A DNA stretch of 64,000 bases from Enoplolaimus lenunculus (GCA_030248215.1 JASANG010001787.1:43679-107678), one strand, 5' to 3'. Numbered from the stretch's first letter, positions 35,606 to 47,495 are shown. Made by a program: numbers and translations. Notes: generated by a model from the sequence alone, not told the origin.

Positions 35606-36248
35606 TTGCGCTAAAGATAAGGAATGTGATAACGAAACATAACGTGTTCTCAAACTAGCAGGGTGTAACTGGATATCCGTTTCAGTTTTTGTTAAAAATC
35701 TGTGTCCGTTTCCGTATCCCCTTCCGTTCTTACCAGAAATTTTGTTATTTTTAGGCTCAAAAATTTTAGTTGTAAATCACGTCGGATATCTCGCAATTTT
35801 TCATTACAGGTATGCAGCGATTGTTCGAAATGAAACAACAATTACAAAATTCATCCAAAAGCTTAATTTTTTAATACTTCAACCTTCGTTTCCCGTTTCC
35901 GTTTCCGTTCCCGTTACTTTTATTATTATCTGTTTCCGTTTCCGTTATTTTTACTATCCGTTCATACACTGCAAACTAACACCATTTTCTTGTAGCTTTT
36001 AGAGCCCTGTATATTTAGCATTAACCAAGATACTGTTCCTAGTTTGGCAAGGAATCACGCTTTTTATCTATAATACAGACCTGCATATATCCTACTCCAC
36101 CTTATTGCCAACTGCGAAGAAATTCATAAACCCAAAACGCGTATACTTATTTACCGTATTTAATACAATGATTTGAACGTGAAAATTAAAAATTGATATG
36201 TACCTTTCTTCATTTTATTTTATATATACATTGTACTTTAGATTGTTT

Positions 36249-36378
36249 GGCCCATAGAACAGGGCCGGAACACTAGCATAAAGTATATTGCTAAGCCTAA
36301 GCCTAAGCAAAAAAGTTAGAGTTAAAGCTTAAGCTCGCCACGGACCCACAAGAAAACGTTCTGGCACTGTTATGGGCC
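36249..36378. mobile_element. TTAGGC-bearing MITE, GGAACA subfamily, good copy
   Basis: 130 bp. Inverted ends GGCCCATAGAACAGGGCCGG and, from the right, GGCCCATAACAGTGCCAGAA. Flanks GATTGTTT and GATTATTT agree at 7 of 8. It has only two CCTAAG hexamers. Confidence 0.8.
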
Positions 36379-37743
36379 GATTATTTATATTGATAATTGC
36401 TTACTTCGGCTCGCTGCTTTGAACTTGCCGAGTTCGAACCTAAAATTAAATTATCTATGTCTTCTCACCAATTGTACTTGTTGAGTACATTTTTTCAACT
36501 GCGAGCAACCAGGTATCGGCGAATCAAAAAATTTGATGAACGATAAAAATTTTAGACAGTCGATTTGCTAGAAAAAATTGAAGTGGTTTGATGAAAAAAT
36601 TTGACAACCGAGAGAAATTCTATCACCTGAATGTGGACCTACTGTTGCGGCCTTTTTCCAATCAAATTGAAAAGATAGAAATATTTCAAACGTTTACAGA
36701 TTATTAGATTTAGAAACTCTCAATTAGCGAATGACCTCTTTTAGTAAACAGTCATGTGGATTTGAAAGTTCAGTCGTATGACGGCAGGCAAACTATTAAT
36801 AAACAAAGAACTGCCACTGCCAGGTGTACAAATCTTGACTCGATTGTTTACAAAGACTCTCATTTTCAACCGTAGACAGGAATTATATTTCAACTATTTT
36901 CCATTTAGATTGGAACCAGAATACAACCAGAAGTAAAAGAAATTGGAGTTGGGTGTCAGCAAATTTTGCCGGAGCCAGAAACAAGAGCAGGTTAAGTAAA
37001 ATTAAGTAATAAAGATAATGTTTAAATCTGTCAATTCAAAACTGTGTAACAAATATATACGATAACGTTTATTATACCGGAACAGGAGTCGGAGGTCAAT
37101 TTTTTGCCGGAACCGCAGCCGGAGGTCGACGTGCGTTTCGGGTGGGAGGGTCTTTTCATTTAGGGGAATGGAAAGCGCTAAGCACGACGCTGGCTTACGT
37201 TGAGATATGCTCCATAGGTCTTCAGACGGGGAAATCGTAAAGGAGCATGGCGTCCAGATCGTAGCATTTATTCCGCGAAAACCTACGCGGATTAAAATTC
37301 CTATTCAAAGAAACTGTTCGGTATAGATGACCGCCGGATATCCGGACATGAAAATATCCGGATATGTATATATCCGAAAAGAAATATATTCGGGTATCTG
37401 CGGGATGGATGCATCTGTGCAATTAAGTTTTTAGTTCAAAATTTCAATTTATCGAAACGGAACCTTTACTTGTGAATGTAATTGGGCCTATAAACACAAT
37501 TGTCTGTGGCCGTTGGAATTGTCTCAGTTGTTTTTTGAACCATTAAATACATTTGTTAGAATTTGTCTTTTGCTATGCAAAGCAGAGCCGCATCGACCGC
37601 CTATTCGTGCTGTTCGAGCTGAAAATTCCAATTTCCCAATTCTCCAAAATCTCGAGCGAAAAGTGTTGCGACCAAAATCTCACATTCCGTGGTTATATGT
37701 TTTAAATGTTTACAGCATAGCATGATACGATCGAAGCTGTTTT

Positions 37744-38011
37744 AACCCTTTCTCACATGAGTATATTCTATTTCCCCTGACACCTACTTTTATGCTAGGA
37801 TTCGAACTCCAGTGACTGGAGTGGGAGGCGTATACCATCACTACTCAGCTATAGGATCTTGACGCTCGATCCCGAGGGGGCTCTCACGTCTTGTGGTGAT
37901 TTAGTACTATGTATACGTGTTGCAATTGTTAAACATGGTGCGATATATATTATTTAATGTATATGCACTGCGCCAAGTTGCCTGTAAGCAACTCAATGTG
38001 AGAAGGAGTTA
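37744..38011 (-). mobile_element. Element with short inverted ends and a tRNA-like core
   Basis: Ends AACCCTTTCTCACAT (left) and AACTCCTTCTCACAT (right, reversed) match at 13 of 15. On the minus strand the core reads CCTATAGCTGAGTAGTGATG (A-box-like), then CGCCTCCCAC and GGAGTTCGAATCCTAGC (B-box-like), preceded by GTGAGAGCCCCCTCGGG. It may be a SINE inside a MITE, or a tRNA-derived SINE whose ends happen to match. Confidence 0.55.
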
Positions 38012-38065
38012 TAGATAGTAAACTGAAAATTTTTTGCATAAAGCATCAAATTTTTGGAAGTTCTG

Positions 38066-38257
38066 GTGCCCAAGTTTACTTTGGGGTGCGAACATTTTTT
38101 TTCGCTAGACTACAATAGAGTATTAAGCTTAGAGCTTTTAACCAATTTTTTTTGCTTAAGGTTTAAGCTTATGTTCGGTAATAGGCTTATTCTTACGCTG
38201 AGGCTTAGGCTTAAACTTAGGTTCAGGAATATGCTTATACTCAAAGTAACATTGGCC
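38066..38257. mobile_element. TTAGGC-bearing MITE, diverged
   Basis: GCCCAAGTTTACTTTGGGG at the left, TACTCAAAGTAACATTGGCC at the right, with GAGGCTTAGGCTTAAACTTAGG inside split by substitutions. It directly follows the tRNA-like element. Confidence 0.5.
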
Positions 38258-39279
38258 GAGGATGCTTATATCATAATATTTTTTCTCCTTTTTTCCAATG
38301 TATTAACACATGTACTATACGTTTAAAGGAAGGGTACAGTTGTATGTTTAGCACCTGTCTGCTCGTTCTAGACATACGAAGACGAACCAAACCAGCTAAA
38401 AGCTTCGGGAGGGAAAAGCCAATATTAAAATGCTCATTTTTTGTCTTAGCGAGTTCAAAGATAGCTCAAAAGATGCGTTATTACATATAGAATACATTTA
38501 CATACTTTTTACAGCTTAAAAATTAAGTTTAAAAAAATTATAGGGTGCGTAAAGTACCCAAAAAAGCAAAGTTACATACAAATAATGATCTAACAATTGA
38601 TGGCTGTTTTGCGCTTATAACAAATTGTTCTATGCCTCAGGGCCCATAATTAGCACTACGAGTTAAATGACGTGGTTATAAACAGCAAAAAGTGAGGATC
38701 GGAACTTAAAAAAATAAAATTCAATCCCGATTATTTAAAATGCAGCTAAGAGTTAAAAGAAATGCTTCAGACGAACAAAAACTGTCGGTCGGATACCCGG
38801 AAAAAGACATAAAACTTAATTCCGGATATCCGAATGATAACCTTCACTATTTCTGCTATTCGGTATTTTAAATCTGCTTTGCCATGAAATTGAATTAACT
38901 ATAGAAGTTCAACGTGAGATTTGATTGTATTCAACAGAATTTTTCAATGAATTTGCATAAATTACACCATATATAACGCATTGCTTCCAAGTAAATACCA
39001 GATACGAAACATATTGTTTCTAATTTTCCGCGAACCACGCAAACTTAAATGCTCTATTTTAGTAGCACGTTTAATATGCACTTAAACCAGCAGGTCCGTA
39101 GCCAGCTCACCTTGCTATGGGAGGCTAAAAATATTTTTAGCAGGGGCATTCAAGTGTTTTCAATGAGTTATAAGCAGGGTTGAAAATTTTCTGAGGGGGA
39201 GGCAAAATTTGTCCAGGTCCAATATTTTTGTAAATTATTTAGGAAACTGTTTAGCAGCCGAAAACTGGACCAATGTAGC

Positions 39280-39440
39280 GAACAAGGGATGAACAGTAGT
39301 GTAAGCTTATTCCTAAGCCTAAAGCGTAAGAATGTGAGCTTATACCAAAGCGTAAATCAAAGCAAAAAATAGTTCAATAAGCGTAAGCGTCTTCCATTCC
39401 AGTGCCACGGGATTAAACGTTCCGCCCGAAAAGCAATTTG
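39280..39440. mobile_element. TTAGGC-bearing MITE remnant
   Basis: GGATGAACAGTAGTGTAAGC, CCTAAGCC, CAAAGCAAAAAATAGTTC and CCAGTGCCACGGG. Termini are not preserved. Confidence 0.4.
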
Positions 39441-39619
39441 TGAAATTTCAAAGAAATATATTTCTTCAGAATCAAGAAAACGCTTTGTACAAATTTCAAA
39501 ATTTGTAATGGCAAATTTTGTTCTGTGAGAAATTAAAATCTAACAACTGCAAGCTTCATGTTCGAAAACCTATCATTAAAAATACAAACTGAATTTTCCA
39601 CAATGCATAATGACACTAA

Positions 39620-39790
39620 TTGAAAATTTTCTGATTAACCCTATCACACAGGGATATTTTCAATGTCATTTGAGAAGTATTAATTTCAAGGCACGATTCA
39701 AACCCCAGTCTCCCGGACGGGAAGTGTTTTCGATAACCACTGAGCAACATAGGAGCTTGACGCACGAACCGTGGCGGCTTTCAGGTGTTA
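39620..39790 (-). repeat. tRNA-derived SINE-like copy
   Basis: On the minus strand AAGCTCCTATGTTGCTCAGT, GGTTATCG, CTTCCCGTCCGGGAG and CTGGGGTTTGAATCGTGCC give an A box, anticodon-like arm and B-box-like region. The downstream part ends in a GGGTTAATCAGAAAATTTTC tail also seen near 7835. Confidence 0.55.
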
Positions 39791-39999
39791 AGATTTTATA
39801 CTGCTTGTATTATTAAGAATTTATGAAATGCCGTTTACTGAATTCAAGATATATTCGCGTTCTTGGGTTACGTGTATATACTCTGCAAACACTGGATCAT
39901 GTATATGAAACTACCGTTCAAATAAATACAATCTATTGTTATTGCAACGTAATCCAAAATACAATTTAAATTCTGCATTAATAATCAGTCTCAGATGGT

Positions 40000-40790
40000 G
40001 ACTTAACGTTAATTTGCATGCACTTTGATGAAATAATATGGCTTTCATGTGAAATTAATAACCATAAAGCTCTTACCTGACAACCTACTTTCAATATATA
40101 ATTATATAATTATTTATTGCCGTACTGAAATTAAGCAAACCTGAATACAAAAGTCGAGCGAAAATTTTAATTTTTGAAAGTTTATATCTCTATTTAAAAA
40201 CATCGCTTAACAGTAATTTTAAATTAATACCGCGAAGTCCCGATTGTCTCTTGACGCTGTGTCGTTTTTCAAATTTAACCGAATCAGCAATTAATTATAT
40301 AATTCACAACATCGTGTCATTATACAGTGAACACCAAAAATTGATTAAAATGTTTTGATAAAATCTTTTTTAAAATTTCAACTCTGCGAGCACGGTTATT
40401 TTAGTCAACAGATAAATTAATAAAAATAATACAAATTTGGAATTTAAGCTCAAATTCTCGTTTTTATATTTTCAAATTGTTTTAAGCCAGACACTTTCCA
40501 ACGTATTTGGTGTGTGTACCGATTATATTTGTGAATATACCTAAGAACTGTAATGTGAAAATTTTAAGTTTACATAAAGTTCGTATTATCTTAACGTGCA
40601 TTGAATGCATTTAATAACTAGTCAGCCAGGTTTGTGCAATGCACAAAAGTTAGCGAGTACACAACAAGTTGAATGCAAATTTTCTTTTAAAAAACGATCA
40701 AGTTTCTATTAGAAATAATATTGCAAACAATTTAATTCTGGAAAGTTGCCACAAAATATGTATGTGAGGCATTCCAGCTTTAATAGTTAG

Positions 40791-40833
<43 letters not shown>

Positions 40834-41500
40834 ATATTATTGCTGTTTACGCCCCTCGAAGTGAACATAGACCAACAATGTCTGTCATCGCAATAAGCGC
40901 GGTATATCCAGATGTGAAAGATATCTTTATTCAGACAAAAGTTTCCGAAATGACCACACGTTTGAGAATTATGGACAACGAAAAGGTCTTAAAATAAACG
41001 GTTAAAATGACATAATTATCGCTTAAATGTTTATAATTAACGACTATTAAATTAAGCTGATATTTAGTGTCTTGTACAATTTGACTTCATTCAAGACATC
41101 TGATTAACAGCCAAATAGTCACGCTATGTAATTTTTAGTAGCAGTTCAATTGCCAGACTAAACTTTCACGCCGGGAAAGTATATTAATTGAGATAAATCA
41201 TACGAGGAAACTATATATACTATCGTTTCCTGTTCCATAAAAACGCTGGGCCAGGAAACGGTTATGGGTCTTTAATTTTTGACCAAACAACGATACAAAA
41301 TATTGAAAGTTTAATTTCGTTGATAATTTTCTTAAAGCATGGAATTAGGGCAATCTTACAGTGGCATACAGCAGCCTTCTTAAACAATTTTAACTGCGGT
41401 TGTAAGCTTGACAACCGTTCATTTGTAAATGTCCAAAGTCTATAGTTTGTTGTATTAGATTTTATGTTTTTTGCAGTAAAATTTCTGGGCGCTTAGTATT
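40000..41500. other. Gene-free AT-rich stretch
   Basis: Only a perfect AAT trinucleotide tract (40791-40831) stands out. No gene or known repeat family was recognised. Confidence 0.4.
40791..40831. repeat. (AAT)n microsatellite
   Basis: About thirteen uninterrupted AAT triplets. Confidence 0.9.
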
Positions 41501-41526
41501 GAGATAATAGTTTGTTGTGTCTTTAG

Positions 41527-41750
41527 GCAAAACTTTAGACTCTGGCTTTTGTCAGTCACACGTTACCGTTTGTTGGTTGCGCACAAATAATGTACACGCT
41601 GTACGCTGTTCTACTGGAACGGTAAGGACGTCTATATATACTGTTTACAAGACTTACGATTTGTCCACTGATTACAAAGCTAATAAGCGCACACTTATAA
41701 CTTTAGCTCAATGGTGTGCGGACAAAATTTATGTGGCAATAACGGTGTAG
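41527..41750 (+). CDS. Possible orphan terminal exon, unknown
   Basis: A frame opening right after TGTGTCTTTAG (a plausible acceptor, phase 1) runs 74 codons to TAG and reads GKTLDSGFCQSHVTVCWLRT, with three cysteines in its first half. It has no ATG at its start and no convincing upstream exon was found within 1.5 kb, so it may be the last exon of a gene or chance. No family is recognised. Confidence 0.22.
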
Positions 41751-42974
41751 CTTGCTTAAGTTTTAAATGTTAGTTGTTACATATGCCATATATTTTAAAA
41801 GTAGATAATATACACGAAAACATTTAAAATGTTTGTAAAAGTTCAGTTCTGAGCTGCACTGGGGTATATCTGGCATCAAGGTTCAAAAATCATTGAATTT
41901 CTAATGCACGTGGCTACAGCAATATTTTGGTTTTTCCAATGTTAAATGCTAACTTATCTCAATTTAGAGTACCAAAGTTAATTGTGTGCAACCGCATTTG
42001 CACTTTACAAACAAATGAATCATCGATAAAAACATACGCACAGTTTTTTCTGAAAACAGGACTTTTTGTCAAACAGTTGACGTGTGCTAAACCGTGGTTG
42101 TGTAGTATCTGAACGTTTGTTTTTAGTCTGTAAAATACTTTCATGGCACCAAGTTGGCTTGCTGTAAAATTTGTTTTGGTATCTAATTCTTACGCAAACA
42201 TTCAGTAACTTTATTTTCTGTGCTGATGTAATGCTTTAGTGTTGGGTATACATATACGCTGCAATTCGCCGTTCCGTTATGCGTTTCACGTCGGCAACAA
42301 CATAATGCAACGTTAATCAATTTGGAAAATTTAGTATTGTATAACTTGCATAAAAACAATGTAACGGACATACATTAGTAATATCGATAGCTACGTGGAC
42401 ATTTTTCGCTCAGAACAACGGTATCGAAATGTCCGCTTTTATAGTTCAACTATTGGAGGACATTTAGTTAGCTAACTATACTGTAGGACGCTGCGTGTGC
42501 GCAGAGTAGTTTGTGACGTGGGACTGACATGCCTACTTTTTTTGCAAAAAACCATCACAAACTCAAACATTATTTAATTCAATAATAATATTCTGATCTG
42601 CAGTTTAAGGTATTCAGTGTAACAAAATTGTTGCATATTTTCAAGTAATATATATCTACTATATGGTACGAATAGGAACGATACCGGACCCTAAAACTTC
42701 AACCCATTTTTAGGAGACATTGTTTTCAAGCATAAAATAAAACATCAATTTAGTCGAAGACAATTTTTTTTAGAATTTTAGTTGTCTTTGAAGTTAAACC
42801 TTTTACGAAACTGAATTTTTACCTCCAAACATTTTGCCACACATTTGATAACTAAATTATATATGTACATATACAGATATAATATATAATATATTTTGAT
42901 ATCTGCTATACAGAGAACACCCGATATCGGTTAAAATGCACTGCATGTGCCCATTTTCTTCTCACAGTCCTGAT

Positions 42975-43508
42975 TCAAACACCAGTGGTCGCACACCGCA
43001 TCAAACACTGATTCCCTCCCAGGCCGCACTTATACCGACAATACTGATCTAAATTATTAACACTTCCGGGTCCATTCCACGCTCCTCGAACACTGCGCGC
43101 TCCTTCCGTGGTACGTTTATCCTTCAACGGACCTCCAAACAAACGACTTTGTGCCCATATCGGCTTGATCCCTAGCTGACCGGCCTGTATGCTCTTAATA
43201 GCTCGAGCTGGGGTCACCAAAGCCCTTCCGAGCGCTGTAATACCACTTGGAAACCGTTTTCGGAACCCAGTTTCGTAAGGATCTGTTGCCCCTGCATCGC
43301 TTGCGCTCATCCGTTTTGCGTCGTATTGTTGAAAACATTTCATTAAACATCGTGAATCTGCAGGATTAGCACACGAATATTGACAACTTAGCATTCGTAT
43401 ATCGCCATAGTACGCACCGTCAGACAGTAATTGTGGTGCAATTAGCGAAACGCAACTGCAAACAATTGCACATGCAAGAGCAATATTAATACAATTTGTT
43501 GAGATCAT
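42975..43508 (-). CDS. Secreted twin-CxxxC cysteine-rich protein, single exon
   Basis: The intact 177-residue frame starts at an ATG. It opens with a hydrophobic, Cys-containing signal peptide (about residues 1-23, IALACAIVCSCVSLIA). Two matching modules follow. Near the N-terminus is C42-x3-C46-x7-C54-x3-C58 (core CQYSC..CLMKC), and at the C-terminus C157-x3-C161-x6-C168-x3-C172 (core CRYKC..CLMRC). Between them lies a ~95-residue basic linker with dibasic sites at KR65-66, RKR83-85 and KR131-132. Paired CxxxC motifs usually mark a disulphide-clamped helical hairpin. If a prohormone convertase cuts the dibasic sites, each hairpin would be released separately. That is inference: the fold and processing are not shown by the sequence. 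No named family is recognised. No intron was seen. Confidence 0.65.
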   Translation of the reverse strand: MISTNCINIALACAIVCSCVSLIAPQLLSDGAYYGDIRMLSCQYSCANPADSRCLMKCFQQYDAKRMSASDAGATDPYETGFRKRFPSGITALGRALVTPARAIKSIQAGQLGIKPIWAQSRLFGGPLKDKRTTEGARSVRGAWNGPGSVNNLDQYCRYKCGLGGNQCLMRCATTGV

Positions 43509-43635
43509 TGTTTAGCTGAGAATTGCTAAATATGTTCTCTGAAATTTAACCCAATAATAAATAGAATCTCTGAAAATTTACAATTTTCAGGCAAGTCATG
43601 GGGCGTAGAACTCAATGAGTATTTATGAATAATGC

Positions 43636-43692
43636 AGTCGGTGAAATGCAATTGCAAAATATTGCACATGCAAAAAGCAACATTTAACTATC
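43636..43692 (-). pseudogene. Partial duplicate of the twin-CxxxC signal-peptide region
   Basis: About 50 bases here (GAAATGCAATTGCAAAATAT onwards, with TTGCACATGCAA) resemble the coding stretch at about 43447-43490 (GAAACGCAACTGCAAACAAT, TTGCACATGCAA). This is the piece that codes for the signal peptide of the neighbouring gene. The copy carries no open frame of note. Confidence 0.35.
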
Positions 43693-43924
43693 ACTGCAAA
43701 AAATGGTGAGTCAAATTGACTCTAAGTTACGGAAATGTTAGATATCATCCGGGAAAATGTGAAATTTCTATGTATGTCATCGGCTAGAAATTTTCAATCT
43801 TACCCCACTCAACCCAGTAGAAAATTTCAGCGAGAATCCGTATTGTGGTTCCAAATGCTGCAGAACATCAGTGTTCGCCACAGTTCGCCTACTTCGAATC
43901 GTGCAGTAATAAACTTGCGACAAG

Positions 43925-44272
43925 AGTTTTCGCTATTGTGCGTCATTCATACGACGCCTTCCGTCACCGTGCGTCACCCGAACGGTGCCGTCCGTCACCG
44001 TGCGTCACCCGAACGGTGCCGTCCGTCACCGTGCGTCATCCGTACGGTGACGTCCGTCACCGTGCGTCACCCGAACGGTGTCGTCCGTCACCGTGCATCA
44101 CCTGTACAGTGCCGTCCGTCACCGTGCGTCACCCGTACGGTGCCGTCCGACACCATGCGGTATCATACGCAAATAATTGATGTACGATAACTTATGGTGC
44201 GAACGGTGACGGACGGCGCGTACGGGTGACGAGCGGTGACGGACGGCGCCGGACATCAAGTATAGCGCAACA
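43925..44272. mobile_element. GC-rich family G element with 31-bp tandem units
   Basis: Six near-identical 31-bp units built on CGTCACCGTGCGTCACCCGA and ACGGTGCCGTC, then the family end CATCAAGTATAGCGCAACAC. Since 31 is not a multiple of three, the open frames across it change frame each unit and are not genes. Confidence 0.7.
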
Positions 44273-44728
44273 CTAAATCTTCTCAAATTGTAATATTAAC
44301 CCGAGGTTTGGATTGAAATAATAATTTCTGATTCCGTGGTTTGCTTTTTTTAGTTATCATTGACTATAAAAAGTGAGTCAAACGTATACAATCTATAGCA
44401 TAAATCTACTTAATATGCAGAACAATGATTGAGAAGTTTTTCAATTGCTATAATTTTTTCACTCATTCGTTATACTAGAATAGAGTCCATGTATTGATAG
44501 AATACCTTCCAAACAAATTATTTTAGTTGAAGTCTATAATGCAATTTTGAACCTAAGCCAAAACTCGAGTCAAAGCATAAAACTGTGAAGTATAAACCAA
44601 AACACAAAGTTGGCGAGCGTAAACGTGAACGATGAGGAAAATTCCAAGGTTAATCGTAGTCGAAGCATAAGTTTGAGCTGTAGCTAAGCTGAAACTTTAG
44701 GTTAAATTCGGCGACTAGCTTGGTTAGA

Positions 44729-44920
44729 GGCCAATGTAAAGAACAGGGCCTTAACATAGTAGTAAGCATATTCTTAATATTAAGGTTAAGCCTGAACCTG
44801 AGCATAAAGATAAGCCTGTATCTAAGCCTAAGCCTATTAAGCAGCAAAAAATTAATTTCAAGCTTAAGCTTTTACTCTATTGCAGTTCCGCTGAAAAACG
44901 GTCCGCTCTTTAGATGACGC
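44729..44920. mobile_element. TTAGGC-bearing MITE, GGAACAG subfamily
   Basis: GGCCAATGTAAAGAACAGGGCC-type left end (44729), CCTAAGCCTATTAAGC inside, and CTATTGCAGTTCCGC towards the right. The right terminus is degraded. Confidence 0.5.
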
Positions 44921-45621
44921 GAACTTTCGAACTGGTCAAAAACAGCGCAGCTCCTTCTGCTCACGGAAAATAGGGCTGCTTTACTAAAAGTTTTCAGAAC
45001 TCGTAATGTAGAAATTAAAAGTTTTAATGGGAATAAACTGGTTATTTAAAATATTTTCCAGACTGTTCAATTTTTATAGTATTTTCTCACAATACGAAAA
45101 AGCTCCTGGTGTTCTTATTTGAAGTCTTTATTCAAAGATACTTGAACCATAAAAACCCCAGCGAAGGGTTTTGTTGTGAGTGAACCACAAACATTTAAAT
45201 CGGTACGGTCGGCATTGAATAACGACTAATATATTTTACATTTTACAGAGTGAAATTGGCTTATTATATTGACGATTTTATTCAGCAAAGTAGCTGGAAA
45301 AATACCTTTACCTGATGAATAAAGTTTTGAACTGAACGACGAATCACGTATCTGTTTTCATCCCGATTAATACTCTTAAAACTTAAACTTTAAATTGTAG
45401 CTTAACTAAACTTGATTGTTAGTTTTGGGTATTTACGGCCGGACGGACTAACTAAACCGCAATTGTAAAGGTAAGGTTACAATGATATATTTTTTAAGTT
45501 TAACACTAGTTTAAGTCAAACTTATTTTTGACTTAAGCAAGTTCAGCCCAGAATTCATTAAGTTGAGCCTAAACTAAAAAATGTATAAGATTCCAAACGA
45601 GCTTAAACGTAAGTATCTCTA

Positions 45622-45799
45622 CACTGCAAAAATGGTGAATCAAATTGACTCTCTCTGAAACAAGCTTCTCTTGACTACACAAACTGAGTCAAAATTCGAC
45701 TCCGCCAGAGTCAGCTTGAGTCGAATTTTGACTCAGTTTGTGTAGTCAGGAAAAGCTTATTTCGGAGAGAGTCAATTTGACTCACAATTTTTTGCAGTG
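45622..45799. mobile_element. 178-bp MITE with CACTGCAAAAA ends
   Basis: Nearly perfect foldback: CACTGCAAAAATGGTGAATC at the left and CACTGCAAAAAATTGTGAGT from the right, then GACTCTCTC and CTGACTACACAAACTGAG. Flanks TATCTCTA and TAACTCTA agree at 7 of 8, suggesting hAT-like insertion. A lone end fragment is at 43693-43730. Confidence 0.8.
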
Positions 45800-46454
45800 T
45801 AACTCTACCTGTTTGTTTAGTTAATCTAGAAAGGTAATATACTGCTGCTCGATTAGCCTAAGCTTAAATTGCGTAATGCTATGTCCGCAAAAAATAGTTT
45901 AGTTTGGTACTGTAAGCCTGCCCCTGGTATTAGCTTGGTACTCCAAAACGGAGGTGGCGTAGCGATAACGTAAATCCTTTATCTATACATGTTGGCTACA
46001 TTTCAAACAAGCCATCTGGGGGGAATCTACTACTGTTTTGATGGAATTATTTTGAAATTTGAATGGCTGAAGCATTTTAAAATTAAATTTAATAAATTCC
46101 GTACTTTTTGATCGATAGGCATAGTTCGGACATAAGACATTTATGAAATGCGCATTTTAAAAAACTTGAAATTCCACTGAAACATTATTTTCGCCAGTCG
46201 CAACAGGAAAAGCATTCCTAATACAAGAATTAATCGTTTAAAAAGTATAACAGATGCATATCACAGGTGAAACAAAAACTGATCAATCATTTTCACTCAG
46301 AGTTTATACCGGTGTAACTGCTTTTAAAATACAAGACTGTTTTCAAAGCAAAACTCAATTTTGAACTGAAGTTCATTGATCAACGTGAGAAGGACTCAAG
46401 GTGTTTTCAAATAGCTTAATACCCTCAATTTGAGTTTATAATACGACTACATAA

Positions 46455-46615
46455 ATTATCATATGCCAAAGCCTAAGCCTAAACTTAAGCGTAAAAATTA
46501 GGTTACACCTAATCCTATTAAGCCTAAGCCTAATCCAACGCAAAAAATGTCAAAAGCTTAAGCTTACTCTATAGCAGTCCCGCATAAAATCTTACATGCC
46601 CTGATTTTTACATGG
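46455..46615. mobile_element. TTAGGC-bearing MITE, degraded
   Basis: CCTAAGCCTAAACTTAAGCG and CCTATTAAGCCTAAGCC, then GCAGTCCCGC and CTGATTTTTACATGG. Confidence 0.5.
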
Positions 46616-47254
46616 ACGGCAGCTACTTAGCCACAATGGATGTAACTATCATCATATAGAAAACCGCATCAGGACTGTTTTGGCAGCATAACCGTTGTCT
46701 CAAGAACACAGCAACGATTTTTTCCAAGAATGTCAAACTGGACGGAGCAGGACACTCAAAATTGGAGGGACCATCAAATTTCTTGTTTCGGACCGGTCCT
46801 GTATTAAAGAATCCGATCTTTTGGTCGGCAACCAAGAGCAAAACGAAATGCATAGCTTAATGACCCAAACCGCGCAAGCAAAACGAGACAGAACCCTGTG
46901 CGTTTTTTGCATTATATTTTTCAAATTAAAACATTATAGATAGTAAACTGAAAATTTTTCGCTTAAGCTTTTAGTTCTGGTGTGTCTCAAAGTGGTGTGG
47001 TACGCAACACCTTTTCAGTTTTCTACAGTTGTTGACTGACACCTCACAAAAACCTGTGTTCCCGCAATGCCTGCATGGTTTGCTGATCGCGGAAGTTCAG
47101 CGGAAGCATTGCTGCAAAACTGATTTGAAATTTATGACTAACAATTAACCTGTCTATAAAAGAACAACGGGTAGTTTTTATTTGGACAGATAATGTCTGC
47201 TGGTTTAACACCTAAAAGTTTCAAATTATAGCGTTTGACTTGATTGAGTTTATA

Positions 47255-47495
47255 TTCGGGGTTGTCGTAACTGAGTTGATTTCAACTCAGAATGGGTTTA
47301 ATCTATTCAGAAGCCTGAGCTCTGAGTAGCGCTTCAGAACCCAGAATTGTGAACTGACTGAACTCATTTTGAATTAATCAACTCACTCGCAATTAGATCA
47401 GCTCAGAGCGAGATGATGTTTTCTGTTATTAACTCAAAAATGACTAATTCGCTCTGTGAGAGTTGATTAATCAACCCATCGCAATTTACAGTGTA
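47255..47495. mobile_element. ACTCAGAATG-rich MITE
   Basis: Many inverted pairs of GAGTTGATTTCAACTC and ATTAATCAACTC type, ending CGCAATTTACAGTG. It is related to the element at 34150. Confidence 0.5.

Noticed and set aside
43735-44190. 151- and 111-codon frames with repeating RHRASPERCRPS-type peptides
   Set aside because: Pure product of the 31-bp tandem units; the reading frame changes every unit and there is no start context or homology.
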